Shown here: positions 18,428 through 27,934 of the stretch, in pieces | Position numbering within the stretch: the first letter of the stretch is position 1 | Layout: each line of letters starts with the position of its first letter | Source of the DNA: Bradyrhizobium sp. CCGE-LA001 | Lineage (GTDB): Bacteria; Pseudomonadota; Alphaproteobacteria; Rhizobiales; Xanthobacteraceae | Assembly (NCBI RefSeq): GCF_000296215.2 | Contig: NZ_CP013949.1 | Coordinates: 4,395,501-4,459,500, forward strand | Direction of reading: 5' to 3' | DNA length: 64,000 nt | The notes under the pieces: generated by a model | Databases searched by the model: none | The model's input: the letters and a program-made list of their open reading frames with translations, nothing else | What the model was told of the DNA's origin: nothing | Program-made: the position numbers and the translations under genes

Positions 18428-19290
18428 CAGCGCGGGCCGACTTTGACAGATTCTTTGGCCAGCGTGTCGAACGCCATCAGCCTGGCGATCAGCCCTTCGA
18501 ATTCGCGCAGCGGCACCATGTTGGGACCGTCCGACGGCGCGCGATCGGGATCGGGATGGGTTTCGATGAAGACGCCGGCAACGCCGACGGCGACAGCCGC
18601 GCGGGCCAGCACCGGCACGAACTCACGCTCGCCGCCCGACGAGGTGCCCTTCCCGCCCGGCTGCTGCACCGAATGAGTGGCATCGAAGATGACGGGCGCG
18701 CCGGTGGTGCGCGCCAGGATCGGCAGCGCGCGCATGTCTGAGACCAGCGTGTTGTAGCCGAACGAGGCGCCGCGCTCGGTGACGAGCACGTTCGGATTGT
18801 TCGCGCTGGTGATCTTGGTCACGACATTCGCCATGTCCCAGGGCGCCAGGAACTGGCCCTTCTTGACATTGACGACCCTGCCGGTCGCGGCGGCGGCGAG
18901 AAGCAGATCGGTCTGCCGGCACAGGAAGGCAGGGATTTGCAAGACGTCCACGGCTTGCGCGACCTCGGCGCATTGCGTGGCCTCGTGCACGTCGGTCAGC
19001 ACCGGCAAGCCAAGCGAGGAGCGGATCTCGGCGAAGATCGGCAGCGACTGCGAAAGACCGAGCCCGCGCGCAGCGGAGGCGCTGGTACGGTTGGCCTTGT
19101 CGAAGGAGGTCTTGTAGACGAGGCCGATTTTCAGCCGCGCGGCGATCTCCTTCAGCGCGGAAGCAACCTCCAACGCGTGCTGGCGGCTTTCGAGCTGGCA
19201 CGGTCCGGCAATGATCGAAATCGGCAGATCATTGCCGAACTTGACCGTCCCGATAGTGACGACCGGCGCCGCCGAATGCGAAGAGCTCAA
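18427..19290 (-). CDS. kdsA: 3-deoxy-8-phosphooctulonate synthase (KDO-8-P synthase)
   Basis: Condenses phosphoenolpyruvate with arabinose 5-phosphate for lipopolysaccharide KDO. Motifs: IAGPCQLES, YKTSFDKANRTS, the LTDVHE loop and KKGQFLAPWDM. The asparagine (KANR) expected in metal-independent enzymes lies where metal-dependent ones carry Cys, so it is probably metal-independent. TTG at 19290 is preferred over an ATG 17 codons upstream because GAGGG lies seven bases before it and the extra residues are unlike the family. Product 287 residues. Confidence 0.93.
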   Translation of the reverse strand: MSSSHSAAPVVTIGTVKFGNDLPISIIAGPCQLESRQHALEVASALKEIAARLKIGLVYKTSFDKANRTSASAARGLGLSQSLPIFAEIRSSLGLPVLTDVHEATQCAEVAQAVDVLQIPAFLCRQTDLLLAAAATGRVVNVKKGQFLAPWDMANVVTKITSANNPNVLVTERGASFGYNTLVSDMRALPILARTTGAPVIFDATHSVQQPGGKGTSSGGEREFVPVLARAAVAVGVAGVFIETHPDPDRAPSDGPNMVPLREFEGLIARLMAFDTLAKESVKVGPR

Positions 19291-19407
19291 GGCAAATCCC
19301 TCGTTTCGGCGCGACCATAGCCGTGATGAGGGTCGGATCAACCCTCTTCCGCCCGGGCCGTTCGAATATCAGGGTTGCGCCAGGGTTCCCGGCGGCGGCG
19401 GGAATCG

Positions 19408-19743
19408 CTACTTCACCGAGGAGAAGGCGGTCGGCGCCAGGATCTGGCTGACGATGTTGCCGACGATCTGGCCGTCAGCTTCGCTCTCGGCACGGGCTTT
19501 CATCCAGTCCGGATCGGTCATGAACGCGCCCCACTTCTTCTCGCGCTCGGCGAGCGAATCCCAGGCAAGGAAATAGGTCAGCTCCTGGTTGGATCCACCG
19601 ATCAGCGTGGTGAAGAAGCCGGCCTGCTTGATGCCATGCTTCTCCCAGAGCTTCAGCGTCACCGTCTCAAACCGCTTCAGCAGCGCCGGCAGCCGGCCGG
19701 GCACACAGCGATAGACGCGCATTTCGTAGATCATCAACTTCAC
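19408..19743 (-). CDS. NIPSNAP-family small protein
   Basis: A 111-residue ferredoxin-like-fold protein of the NIPSNAP group, recognised by the start YEMRVYRCVPGRLPALLKRFE and the later LTYFLAWDSLAEREKKWGAF. The family has no firm biochemical role; members often sit beside oxidoreductases or transporters. It could start at Met4 rather than Met1. It lies between pyrG and kdsA on the same strand, 69 bp after pyrG. Confidence 0.85.
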   Translation of the reverse strand: MKLMIYEMRVYRCVPGRLPALLKRFETVTLKLWEKHGIKQAGFFTTLIGGSNQELTYFLAWDSLAEREKKWGAFMTDPDWMKARAESEADGQIVGNIVSQILAPTAFSSVK

Positions 19744-19812
19744 TCCCTGCTGTTGTTCTTGCGGCAGGGAGTTGTCGCAACAAACGGCGCGATCGTCAAA
19801 GGCAGAGAAACG

Positions 19813-21444
<1,632 letters not shown>

Positions 21445-21610
21445 GGGACTTAACCTCTAATCCCCTAAATTCGATTCGCCAAAGCGATTCGCATTCCGCC
21501 CCAAAGATTTTGCGGGCCTGTGGGTGATGCAGAACTGAGAGTGGTGACAGTGCCTTGATGGGGACTTTTGATGCAGGACGGTAGCAGCCGTCCTGCATGG
21601 CCCCCCTGCT

Positions 21611-21994
21611 TTATTGCGAGCGCGGCACCTGCGGGCCTGCCGGCGCCTGGTTCTGCTGCTGCTCGTCGGCCTTCTTCAGCGAATCCAGGATGCCGCCCGA
21701 GGTCGGCGGCGCGATCGGCGACCCGCCGGCCGGCTGGGTCTGCCCGGGCTGGCCGATGATCGACGACGGCTTGCGGTCGTAGCCGGCGTACCAGGACAGG
21801 AACAGGCTGGTGAGGAAGAAGCCGACGGCCAGGATCGCCGTGGTCCGCGTCAAAAGATTCGCAGTGCCGCGGCTCGACATGAAGCCCGCGCCGCCGCCCA
21901 TGCCGAGGCCGCCGCCTTCCGACTTCTGGAGCAGCACGGCGCCGATCATGACGGCGACGATCATGAGGTGGATGACGATGACAACGGTATGCAT
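21611..21994 (-). CDS. secG: Preprotein translocase subunit SecG
   Basis: Small SecYEG component of 127 residues. Two transmembrane helices (about 2-22 and 52-70) are separated by the Gly/Met-rich loop SEGGGLGMGGGAGFMSSRG, which is diagnostic. The C-terminal 50 residues are a Pro/Gln-rich cytoplasmic tail as in other Rhizobiales. Upstream is tpiA, downstream pyrG, all on the same strand. Confidence 0.94.
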   Translation of the reverse strand: MHTVVIVIHLMIVAVMIGAVLLQKSEGGGLGMGGGAGFMSSRGTANLLTRTTAILAVGFFLTSLFLSWYAGYDRKPSSIIGQPGQTQPAGGSPIAPPTSGGILDSLKKADEQQQNQAPAGPQVPRSQ

Positions 21995-22133
21995 AGTATC
22001 CTTCCGTCACAAGCGGGCGGCGCCTGACGGCGGCCGAGCGCGCTTCGCGGGTTTTCCTGAAGTTGCGCGGTGTTACACGATCGGAGGGGGCATTGCCACC
22101 CCCGATCGGGCCCGGACCAAGGGTTTCAATGAG

Positions 22134-22889
22134 CTAGAGACAGCCCTTGGCAATCGCAAGGAAGTCGGCCGCTTTCAGGCTGGCGCCGCCGACCAGCGCG
22201 CCATTGACGTTTTTCACTGCCATCAGCTCGGCCGCATTCGAGGGCTTGACCGAGCCGCCGTAGAGAATGCGCATCCTGGCGCCGTCCGTCTTGAACCGGG
22301 AGGTCAGGAGCTCCCGGATAAACCCATGAATCTGCTCAACATCCTTGGCTGTTGGGGTAAGACCCGTGCCGATCGCCCAGACCGGCTCATAGGCCACGAC
22401 CAGATTGGCGGCGGTCGATCCGTCCGGCAGTGAGCCGTCGAGCTGGCCGCGCAGAATGTCGAGGGTCTGGCCGGCATCGCGCTGGGCCTGCGTCTCGCCG
22501 ACGCAGACAATTGCCGCCGCCCCGGCGCGCCAGGCCGCCTCCGCCTTCTGCCGGATCAGGGCATCCCCCTCGCCGTGGTCCGCACGGCGCTCGGAATGGC
22601 CGACGATGATGGCGGTTGCGCCGGCATCCACCAGCATTTCGGCTGAGACATCGCCGGTATGGGCGCCGGAGGCCTTGGGATGGCAGTCCTGGGCCCCTAC
22701 CGCGACCTTCTTGCCTGCCGCCCTCCCGGCAAAGGCCGCGATCAACGTCGCCGGCGGGCACACCAGCAGGTCGGCCTTGGCGGTCACGTCTGCCGCGCCG
22801 CTGAGCATGGCGTCGAATTCGGCAGCCTGGGCCTTCAGGCCATTCATCTTCCAGTTGCCGGCGATCAGCGGTCGGATGGCATCGGTCAT
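22134..22889 (-). CDS. tpiA: Triose-phosphate isomerase
   Basis: Interconverts dihydroxyacetone phosphate and glyceraldehyde 3-phosphate; 251 residues. The substrate lysine lies in GNWKMNG, the electrophilic His in VGHSERR, and the catalytic Glu in AYEPVWAIGTG; the phosphate loop YGGSVKPSN follows. The first gene of the tpiA-secG-pyrG run; it is divergent from the ppiD gene. Confidence 0.96.
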   Translation of the reverse strand: MTDAIRPLIAGNWKMNGLKAQAAEFDAMLSGAADVTAKADLLVCPPATLIAAFAGRAAGKKVAVGAQDCHPKASGAHTGDVSAEMLVDAGATAIIVGHSERRADHGEGDALIRQKAEAAWRAGAAAIVCVGETQAQRDAGQTLDILRGQLDGSLPDGSTAANLVVAYEPVWAIGTGLTPTAKDVEQIHGFIRELLTSRFKTDGARMRILYGGSVKPSNAAELMAVKNVNGALVGGASLKAADFLAIAKGCL

Positions 22890-23167
22890 GTCGTTTTCCA
22901 GCTGAATGAGGTTTGCGCATGAGCTAGCAGAGCCGCTGCGGTAGTTCCAGATTCTTGTTTTGACGCGTTTTCTTGACGCGAACCGGGGTCCACTTCGCTG
23001 GAAAACGCTTTGGGGCTTTTAACCGCAGCCCCGAAGCGCCGGCTGACGCAAGGTTGCGGGGGGAAAGCCGCCACTTTATGATGATGGATCAATTTGGTGA
23101 CGCGCTTTTGCGGAATCTGCATTAAGACGCGCTCCCGTCCCCCTCCTGACCAAACAAGTTGGACCAA
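22890..23167. other. Divergent promoter region between tpiA and ppiD
   Basis: 278 bp that must hold promoters for both the minus-strand tpiA run and the plus-strand ppiD-trpDC-moaC run. It is visibly less GC-rich than the flanks (for example TTTATGATGATGGATCAATT around 23070-23095). I found no palindrome or regulator box that I could name. Confidence 0.4.
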
Positions 23168-25066
23168 ATGCTTCGAGGAATACGCAAGGCCTCATCGAAC
23201 TGGCTCGGCAAGACCATTATGGCCGTGGTGATGGGCGTGTTGATCGTCAGTTTCGGCATTTGGGGCATCGCGGACATCTTCAAGGGCTTCGGCCAGTCGA
23301 CGGTGGCCAAGATCGGCAGCACCGAGATTTCGCTCAATGAGTTCCGCCAGATCTATACGGACCGCCTGCAACAGATCAGCCGCCAGTTCGGCCGTCCGCT
23401 GACGCCCGATCAAGCGCGTGCCTTCGGCCTCGACCGTCAGGTGCTCCAGCAGACCATCGCCGAAGCCGCCCTCGACGAGGAGGCGCGCCGGCTCGGGCTC
23501 GGCCAGTCCGACGAGCAGATCCGCCAGGTCATCATGAACGATCCCAACTTCAAGGGCGTCGGCGGCAGCTTCGATGCGAACCGCTTCCAGGCCGTGATCC
23601 GCAATTTCGGCTACACCGAGCAGCGCTACGTCGCCGAGCAGCGCAAGGTGTCGCTGCGCAGGCAGATCACCGGCACGATCGGTGCAGGTGTCGAACCGAC
23701 GAAGACCATGCTGGACGTGCTGACGCGCTTCCAAAATGAGCAGCGCGCCATCGAGTTCGTCAAGCTCGACGCCGCGCAGGCCGGCCAGATCGATGCGCCC
23801 TCGCCCGAGACGCTCGCTGCCTATTTCGAGGATCACAAGGTCCAGTTCCGCGCGCCCGAATACCGCAAGATTTCCTTCGTCGTGGTCTCGCCGGAGGAGA
23901 TCGGCAAGTGGACCGAGGTGTCGGACGAGGACGCCAGGAAGATGTTCGAGCAGCGCAAGGACCGGCTCGGCACCCCGGAGAAGCGCCAGATCCAGCAGAT
24001 CGTATTTCCGAACGTCGCCGACGCGCAGGCCGCGCGCGAGCGCCTCGTCGGCGGGATGTCGTTCGAGGATCTCGGCAAGGAGCGTGGCCTCAGCGCCTCC
24101 GACGTCGACCTCGGGCTCGTGACCAAATCCTCGCTCGCGCCCGCGGTCGGCGATGCCGCCTTCGCGCTTCCTGCCGGCGAGATCAGCCAGCCGATCCAGG
24201 GCGGGCTCGGCGTCGCGATCGTCAAGGTCGACAAGATCGAGCCGGGCAAGCAGGCGGACTACGCCAGCCTGGCCGGCGACATCAAGCGCGAGATCGCCAC
24301 CGAGCGTGCGCGCATCAAGGTCGCCGATCTCCGCGACAAGATGGAGGACGAGCGCGGCGGCGGCTCCAGCGTGATCGACGCGGCGCAGAAGCTCGGCCTG
24401 ACCGCCGTCACCATCGAGGCCGTCGATCGCTCCGGCCGCGCCCCGAACGGCCAGCCGGTCGCCAATATCCCGCAAGGCCTCGACGTGGTGTCGCAGGCCT
24501 TCAACACCGATGTCGGCGTCGACAACGACGCCATCTCGTTCAAGGGCGGCTATGTCTGGTACGACGTGCTCGGCATCACGCCCTCGCGCGATCGCAATCT
24601 TGACGAGGTCCGCGACCAGGTCGAGGCGCGCTGGCGTCAGGACCAGATCGCTGCCAAGCTGAAGGCCAAGGCGACCGAGATGGTGCAGAAGCTCGAATCC
24701 GGCGGCAAGCTCGCCGATGAGGCCGCCGCGATCGGCGCCAAGGTCGAGACCGCGAGCGGCTTCAAGCGCGACGACTCGCCCGCCGGCGTGCCCGGCACCG
24801 TCGTCGCGGCCGCCTTCCGCACCGCCAAGGATGGCGTCGGACAGACCGCGGTGAGCGGCGGCAGCGAAGTCATCGTCTTTCGCGTCACCGACATCGTCGA
24901 GCCCGCGATCGACGCCGCCTCCGAGGCGGTCAAGAAGCTCAAGGACAGCCTCGAGCGTGCGCAAACCGAGGAGCAGGTCGCCTCCTACGTCAACAAGCTT
25001 GAAACCGACATCGGGACCACCATTAATCAGGCCGCCTTCGCGCAGGTGACCGGCGCGAACCAGTGA
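23168..25066 (+). CDS. ppiD: PpiD-like periplasmic peptidyl-prolyl isomerase
   Basis: Membrane-anchored folding factor of 632 residues. An N-terminal transmembrane anchor (about 15-37, TIMAVVMGVLIVSFGIWG) is followed by a SurA-N-like chaperone domain (about 45-200), a parvulin-type PPIC domain (about 230-370) and a helical C-terminal part. ATG at 23168 is preferred over a TTG three codons earlier. This paralogue regularly precedes trpD in Rhizobiales; here the trpD start is 14 bp after its stop, which suggests one transcript. Confidence 0.9.
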   Translation: MLRGIRKASSNWLGKTIMAVVMGVLIVSFGIWGIADIFKGFGQSTVAKIGSTEISLNEFRQIYTDRLQQISRQFGRPLTPDQARAFGLDRQVLQQTIAEAALDEEARRLGLGQSDEQIRQVIMNDPNFKGVGGSFDANRFQAVIRNFGYTEQRYVAEQRKVSLRRQITGTIGAGVEPTKTMLDVLTRFQNEQRAIEFVKLDAAQAGQIDAPSPETLAAYFEDHKVQFRAPEYRKISFVVVSPEEIGKWTEVSDEDARKMFEQRKDRLGTPEKRQIQQIVFPNVADAQAARERLVGGMSFEDLGKERGLSASDVDLGLVTKSSLAPAVGDAAFALPAGEISQPIQGGLGVAIVKVDKIEPGKQADYASLAGDIKREIATERARIKVADLRDKMEDERGGGSSVIDAAQKLGLTAVTIEAVDRSGRAPNGQPVANIPQGLDVVSQAFNTDVGVDNDAISFKGGYVWYDVLGITPSRDRNLDEVRDQVEARWRQDQIAAKLKAKATEMVQKLESGGKLADEAAAIGAKVETASGFKRDDSPAGVPGTVVAAAFRTAKDGVGQTAVSGGSEVIVFRVTDIVEPAIDAASEAVKKLKDSLERAQTEEQVASYVNKLETDIGTTINQAAFAQVTGANQ

Positions 25067-25080
25067 GTTGAAAGCACGCG

Positions 25081-26094
25081 ATGGACGACCTGAAATCGAT
25101 CATTGGAAAAGTGGCGACCGGCGCCAGCCTGTCGCGTGACGAAGCCGCTTCCGCCTTCGATGCCATGATGAGTGGCGAGGCCACGCCCTCGCAGATGGGC
25201 GGCCTGCTGATGGCGCTCAGGGTGCGCGGCGAGACCGTGGACGAGATCACCGGCGCCGTTACGGCGATGCGCTCGAAGATGCTGACCGTGACGGCACCGC
25301 CCGACGCCGTCGACATCGTCGGCACTGGCGGCGACGGCTCCGGCTCGGTCAACGTCTCGACCTGCGCCTCCTTCATCGTCTCGGGCGCCGGGGTGCCGGT
25401 GGCCAAGCATGGCAACCGCGCGCTGTCGTCGCGCTCCGGCGCCGCCGACGTGCTGGCCTCGCTGGGGGTCAAGATCGACCTGCGGCCCGAGCAGGTCGGC
25501 CGCTGCGTGCGCGAATGCGGCATCGGCTTCATGTTCGCCCCCGCCCATCATCCCGCGATGAAGAACGTCGGCCCGACCCGGGTCGAGCTGGCGACGCGCA
25601 CGATCTTCAACCTGCTCGGCCCGCTGTCGAACCCTGCCGGCGTCAAGCGGCAGATGGTCGGCGTGTTCTCCAGGCAATGGGTGCAGCCGCTGGCGCAGGT
25701 GCTCAAGAATCTCCGCTCCGAATCTGCCTGGGTGGTGCACGGCTCCGATGGCCTCGACGAGATCACCCTCACCGGTCCGACCTTCGTCTCGGCGCTCCAC
25801 AATGGCGAGATCAGGAACTTCGAAGTGACACCGGAGCAAGCCGGCCTGTCGCGCTGCGACGCCGGCGCACTCAAGGGGGGCGACGCGGATGCCAACGCGA
25901 TCGCGCTGCAAAGCGTGCTCGACGGCAAGCCGAGCCCCTATCGGGACGTCGCACTGATGAACGCAGCCGCCGCGCTGGTCGTGGCCGGACGCGCCAAGGA
26001 TCTCAAGGACGGCGTTGCGATCGGCACGAAGTCGATCGACAGCGGCGCTGCGAACGCGAAGCTGAAACACCTGATTGCGGTCTCGAACGGCTGA
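25081..26094 (+). CDS. trpD: Anthranilate phosphoribosyltransferase
   Basis: Second step of tryptophan synthesis, joining anthranilate to PRPP; 337 residues. The PRPP-binding motif GTGGDGSGSVNVST, the KHGNRALSSRSGAAD segment and the anthranilate-site region FAPAHHPAMKNVGPTR are intact. TrpE and TrpG are not in this window, so early-pathway genes lie elsewhere. Followed by trpC seven bases after the stop. Confidence 0.97.
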   Translation: MDDLKSIIGKVATGASLSRDEAASAFDAMMSGEATPSQMGGLLMALRVRGETVDEITGAVTAMRSKMLTVTAPPDAVDIVGTGGDGSGSVNVSTCASFIVSGAGVPVAKHGNRALSSRSGAADVLASLGVKIDLRPEQVGRCVRECGIGFMFAPAHHPAMKNVGPTRVELATRTIFNLLGPLSNPAGVKRQMVGVFSRQWVQPLAQVLKNLRSESAWVVHGSDGLDEITLTGPTFVSALHNGEIRNFEVTPEQAGLSRCDAGALKGGDADANAIALQSVLDGKPSPYRDVALMNAAAALVVAGRAKDLKDGVAIGTKSIDSGAANAKLKHLIAVSNG

Positions 26095-26101
26095 GCCTGG
26101 C

Positions 26102-26923
26102 ATGTCGGACATCCTGACCAAGATCGAAGCCTACAAGCGCGAGGAGATCGCCGCCGCCAAGCACGCGCAGCCGCTCTCCGCGGTCGAGGCGATGGCCAAG
26201 GCGCAAGCCGCACCGCGCGGCTTCCTGCGCGCGATCAAGGCGAAGCACGCCAGTGGCGACTACGCGCTGATTGCCGAGATCAAGAAGGCCTCACCGTCGA
26301 AAGGGCTGATCCGCGCCGATTTCGATCCGCCGGAGCTTGCCAAGGCCTATGAGGCCGGCGGCGCCGCCTGCCTCTCGGTTCTGACCGACACGCCGTCGTT
26401 CCAGGGTCATCTCGACTTCATGGTGGCGGCGCGCGCGGCAACCTCGCTCCCCGTGCTGCGCAAGGATTTCATGTTCGACACCTATCAGATGGCGGAAGCC
26501 CGCGCGCATGGTGCCGACTGCATCCTGATCATCATGGCCGCGCTCGACGATGCCACCGCCCAGGATCTCGAAGACGCCGCGACTGCCTATGGCATGGATG
26601 TGCTGATCGAGATCCACGACCGGGCCGAGCTCGACCGGGCTCTGAAGCTGCGCTCGCCGATGATCGGCGTCAACAACCGCAACTTGCGCACCTTCGAAAC
26701 CACGCTCGCGACCAGCGAGGCGCTGGCGCCGCTGATCCCGCGGGAGCGGCTGATGGTCGGCGAGAGCGGTATCTTCACGCCCGCCGATCTCGCCAGGCTC
26801 GAGCGCGTGGGCATGTCGACCTTCCTGGTCGGCGAGAGCCTGATGCGGCAGGCCGACGTCACTGCGGCGACACGCTCGCTGCTCGCGCGCGAGCCCGGCG
26901 CACGCGCAACCGGTACGCGCTGA
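26102..26923 (+). CDS. trpC: Indole-3-glycerol-phosphate synthase
   Basis: Closes the indole ring in tryptophan synthesis; 273-residue TIM barrel, monofunctional (no TrpF domain). Family motifs: IAEIKKASPSKGLIR with the catalytic lysine, LSVLTDTPSFQG, VLRKDFMFDTYQ with the second lysine, IGVNNRNLRTFE and GESGIFTPAD. The ATG at 26102 is seven bases after the trpD stop. Confidence 0.97.
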   Translation: MSDILTKIEAYKREEIAAAKHAQPLSAVEAMAKAQAAPRGFLRAIKAKHASGDYALIAEIKKASPSKGLIRADFDPPELAKAYEAGGAACLSVLTDTPSFQGHLDFMVAARAATSLPVLRKDFMFDTYQMAEARAHGADCILIIMAALDDATAQDLEDAATAYGMDVLIEIHDRAELDRALKLRSPMIGVNNRNLRTFETTLATSEALAPLIPRERLMVGESGIFTPADLARLERVGMSTFLVGESLMRQADVTAATRSLLAREPGARATGTR

Positions 26924-26924
26924 C

Positions 26925-27449
26925 ATGGCACGCAAGCCGTCCTCGACGAAGCCCGCCAAAACCAAGTCCAAGACCGGCCCTGCCCTCACCCATATCGGCG
27001 CCTCCGGCGAGGCGCGCATGGTGGACGTGTCGGACAAGCCCGCGACCGAACGGCTTGCGGTCGCCGAAGGCCGCGTCATCATGACCAAGGCGACGCTCGA
27101 TCTGATCGTGTCCGGCAACGCCAAGAAGGGCGACGTGCTCGGGACCGCACGGATCGCCGGCATCATGGCAGCCAAGCGCACCTCCGAGTTGATCCCGCTC
27201 TGCCACCCTCTCGCGCTGTCGAAGGTGACGGTCGACATCGAGCCCGACGCGAAACTGCCTGGCTGTCTCGTCCGTGCCAGCGTGAAGGTCACCGGCCCCA
27301 CCGGCGTCGAGATGGAGGCGCTCACCGCCGTCTCGGTCGCCTGCCTCACCGTCTATGACATGATCAAGGCGGTGGAGCGCGGCGTGCGCATCGAAGGCAT
27401 CCATCTCGTCGAGAAGCTCGGCGGCAAGTCCGGCCACTACCGCGCGTAG
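26925..27449 (+). CDS. moaC: Cyclic pyranopterin monophosphate synthase
   Basis: Second enzyme of molybdenum-cofactor synthesis; converts the cyclic GTP derivative from MoaA into cPMP. 174 residues with the core motifs MVDVSDKPATERLAVAEG, IPLCHPLALSKV and EMEALTAVSVACLTVYDM. A Lys/Pro-rich N-terminus of about 22 residues precedes the fold. It starts one base after the trpC stop, so it is translationally coupled to the tryptophan genes. In many relatives moeA follows at once; here it is about 7.9 kb away. Confidence 0.97.
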   Translation: MARKPSSTKPAKTKSKTGPALTHIGASGEARMVDVSDKPATERLAVAEGRVIMTKATLDLIVSGNAKKGDVLGTARIAGIMAAKRTSELIPLCHPLALSKVTVDIEPDAKLPGCLVRASVKVTGPTGVEMEALTAVSVACLTVYDMIKAVERGVRIEGIHLVEKLGGKSGHYRA

Positions 27450-27455
27450 GCGCGA

Positions 27456-27620
27456 TCACTTCAGCGAACTGCTGATCGATCCGAATTTCGCGTTCAGCTT
27501 GCTGCCCATGCCGTTCACGACGGTGATGATCGCGAGCGCGATGCCGGCGGCGATCAGGCCGTATTCGATCGCGGTCGCACCTCGCTCGTCGGCGATGAAG
27601 TCCTTCAGAATGTTCGTCAT
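27456..27620 (-). CDS. Flp-family type IVb pilin
   Basis: A 54-residue prepilin, the structural subunit of Flp/Tad pili. It has a short cytoplasmic leader (MTNILKDFIADERG), then a hydrophobic helix beginning ATAIEYGLIAAGIALA, the classic Flp signature with Glu and adjacent Tyr five to six residues after the prepilin-peptidase cleavage site (between Gly14 and Ala15). AGAGGG lies nine bases before ATG 27620. No tad or cpa genes are nearby, so secretion must use machinery encoded elsewhere. Its stop converges with moaC, six bases away. Confidence 0.93.
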   Translation of the reverse strand: MTNILKDFIADERGATAIEYGLIAAGIALAIITVVNGMGSKLNAKFGSISSSLK

Positions 27621-27705
27621 GATCGTGTCCCTCTCTGCGTTGTGGGCAGACGTCTTCGCAAATCACGTGCCATCGTACGTTCGAGGTTCGCCAACACGTT
27701 AGATG

Positions 27706-27722
27706 GTTAAGCCCTGGTTAGT
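27706..27722 (-). promoter_or_regulatory. CtrA-like box upstream of the Flp pilin
   Basis: On the minus strand the sequence reads CTAA-N7-TTAAC, one mismatch from the CtrA consensus TTAA-N7-TTAA(C), about 90 bp upstream of the pilin start. The other 300 bp of the divergent gap 27621-27934 show only a TGGTTA direct repeat overlapping this site and no clear -35/-10 pair. Cell-cycle control is inferred from the motif and from CtrA control of pilA in Caulobacter. Confidence 0.4.
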
Positions 27723-27934
27723 CGCGACACGGCCGGCAGGAATTGACCGGCATCGCGGGGAGCTTGCGGCAATTCCTGCAGGTCTTGCGCCTCGCGCATC
27801 GATCGCTTTTGTGCGCGAGCGTTCACATTGCGTTAACCGCGCTTCCTAACTTCGCCTCCACACCGTTCCCGTAAACCAACGGATGTTTTGGGATTCAAGA
27901 ATTGATCCTGGCGTGTGCACGGCAATGATCCAGT

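Noticed and set aside
22074..22113. Hairpin-like GGGGG/CCCCC and CGATC/GATCG pairing between tpiA and secG
   Set aside because: The two arms need a bulge and there is no T-run, and the genes on both sides are probably co-transcribed, so a terminator call is not supported.
23192..24964. 590-codon minus-strand frame opposite ppiD
   Set aside because: Leu/Asp/Arg-rich shadow of ppiD with no motif or ribosome-binding site.
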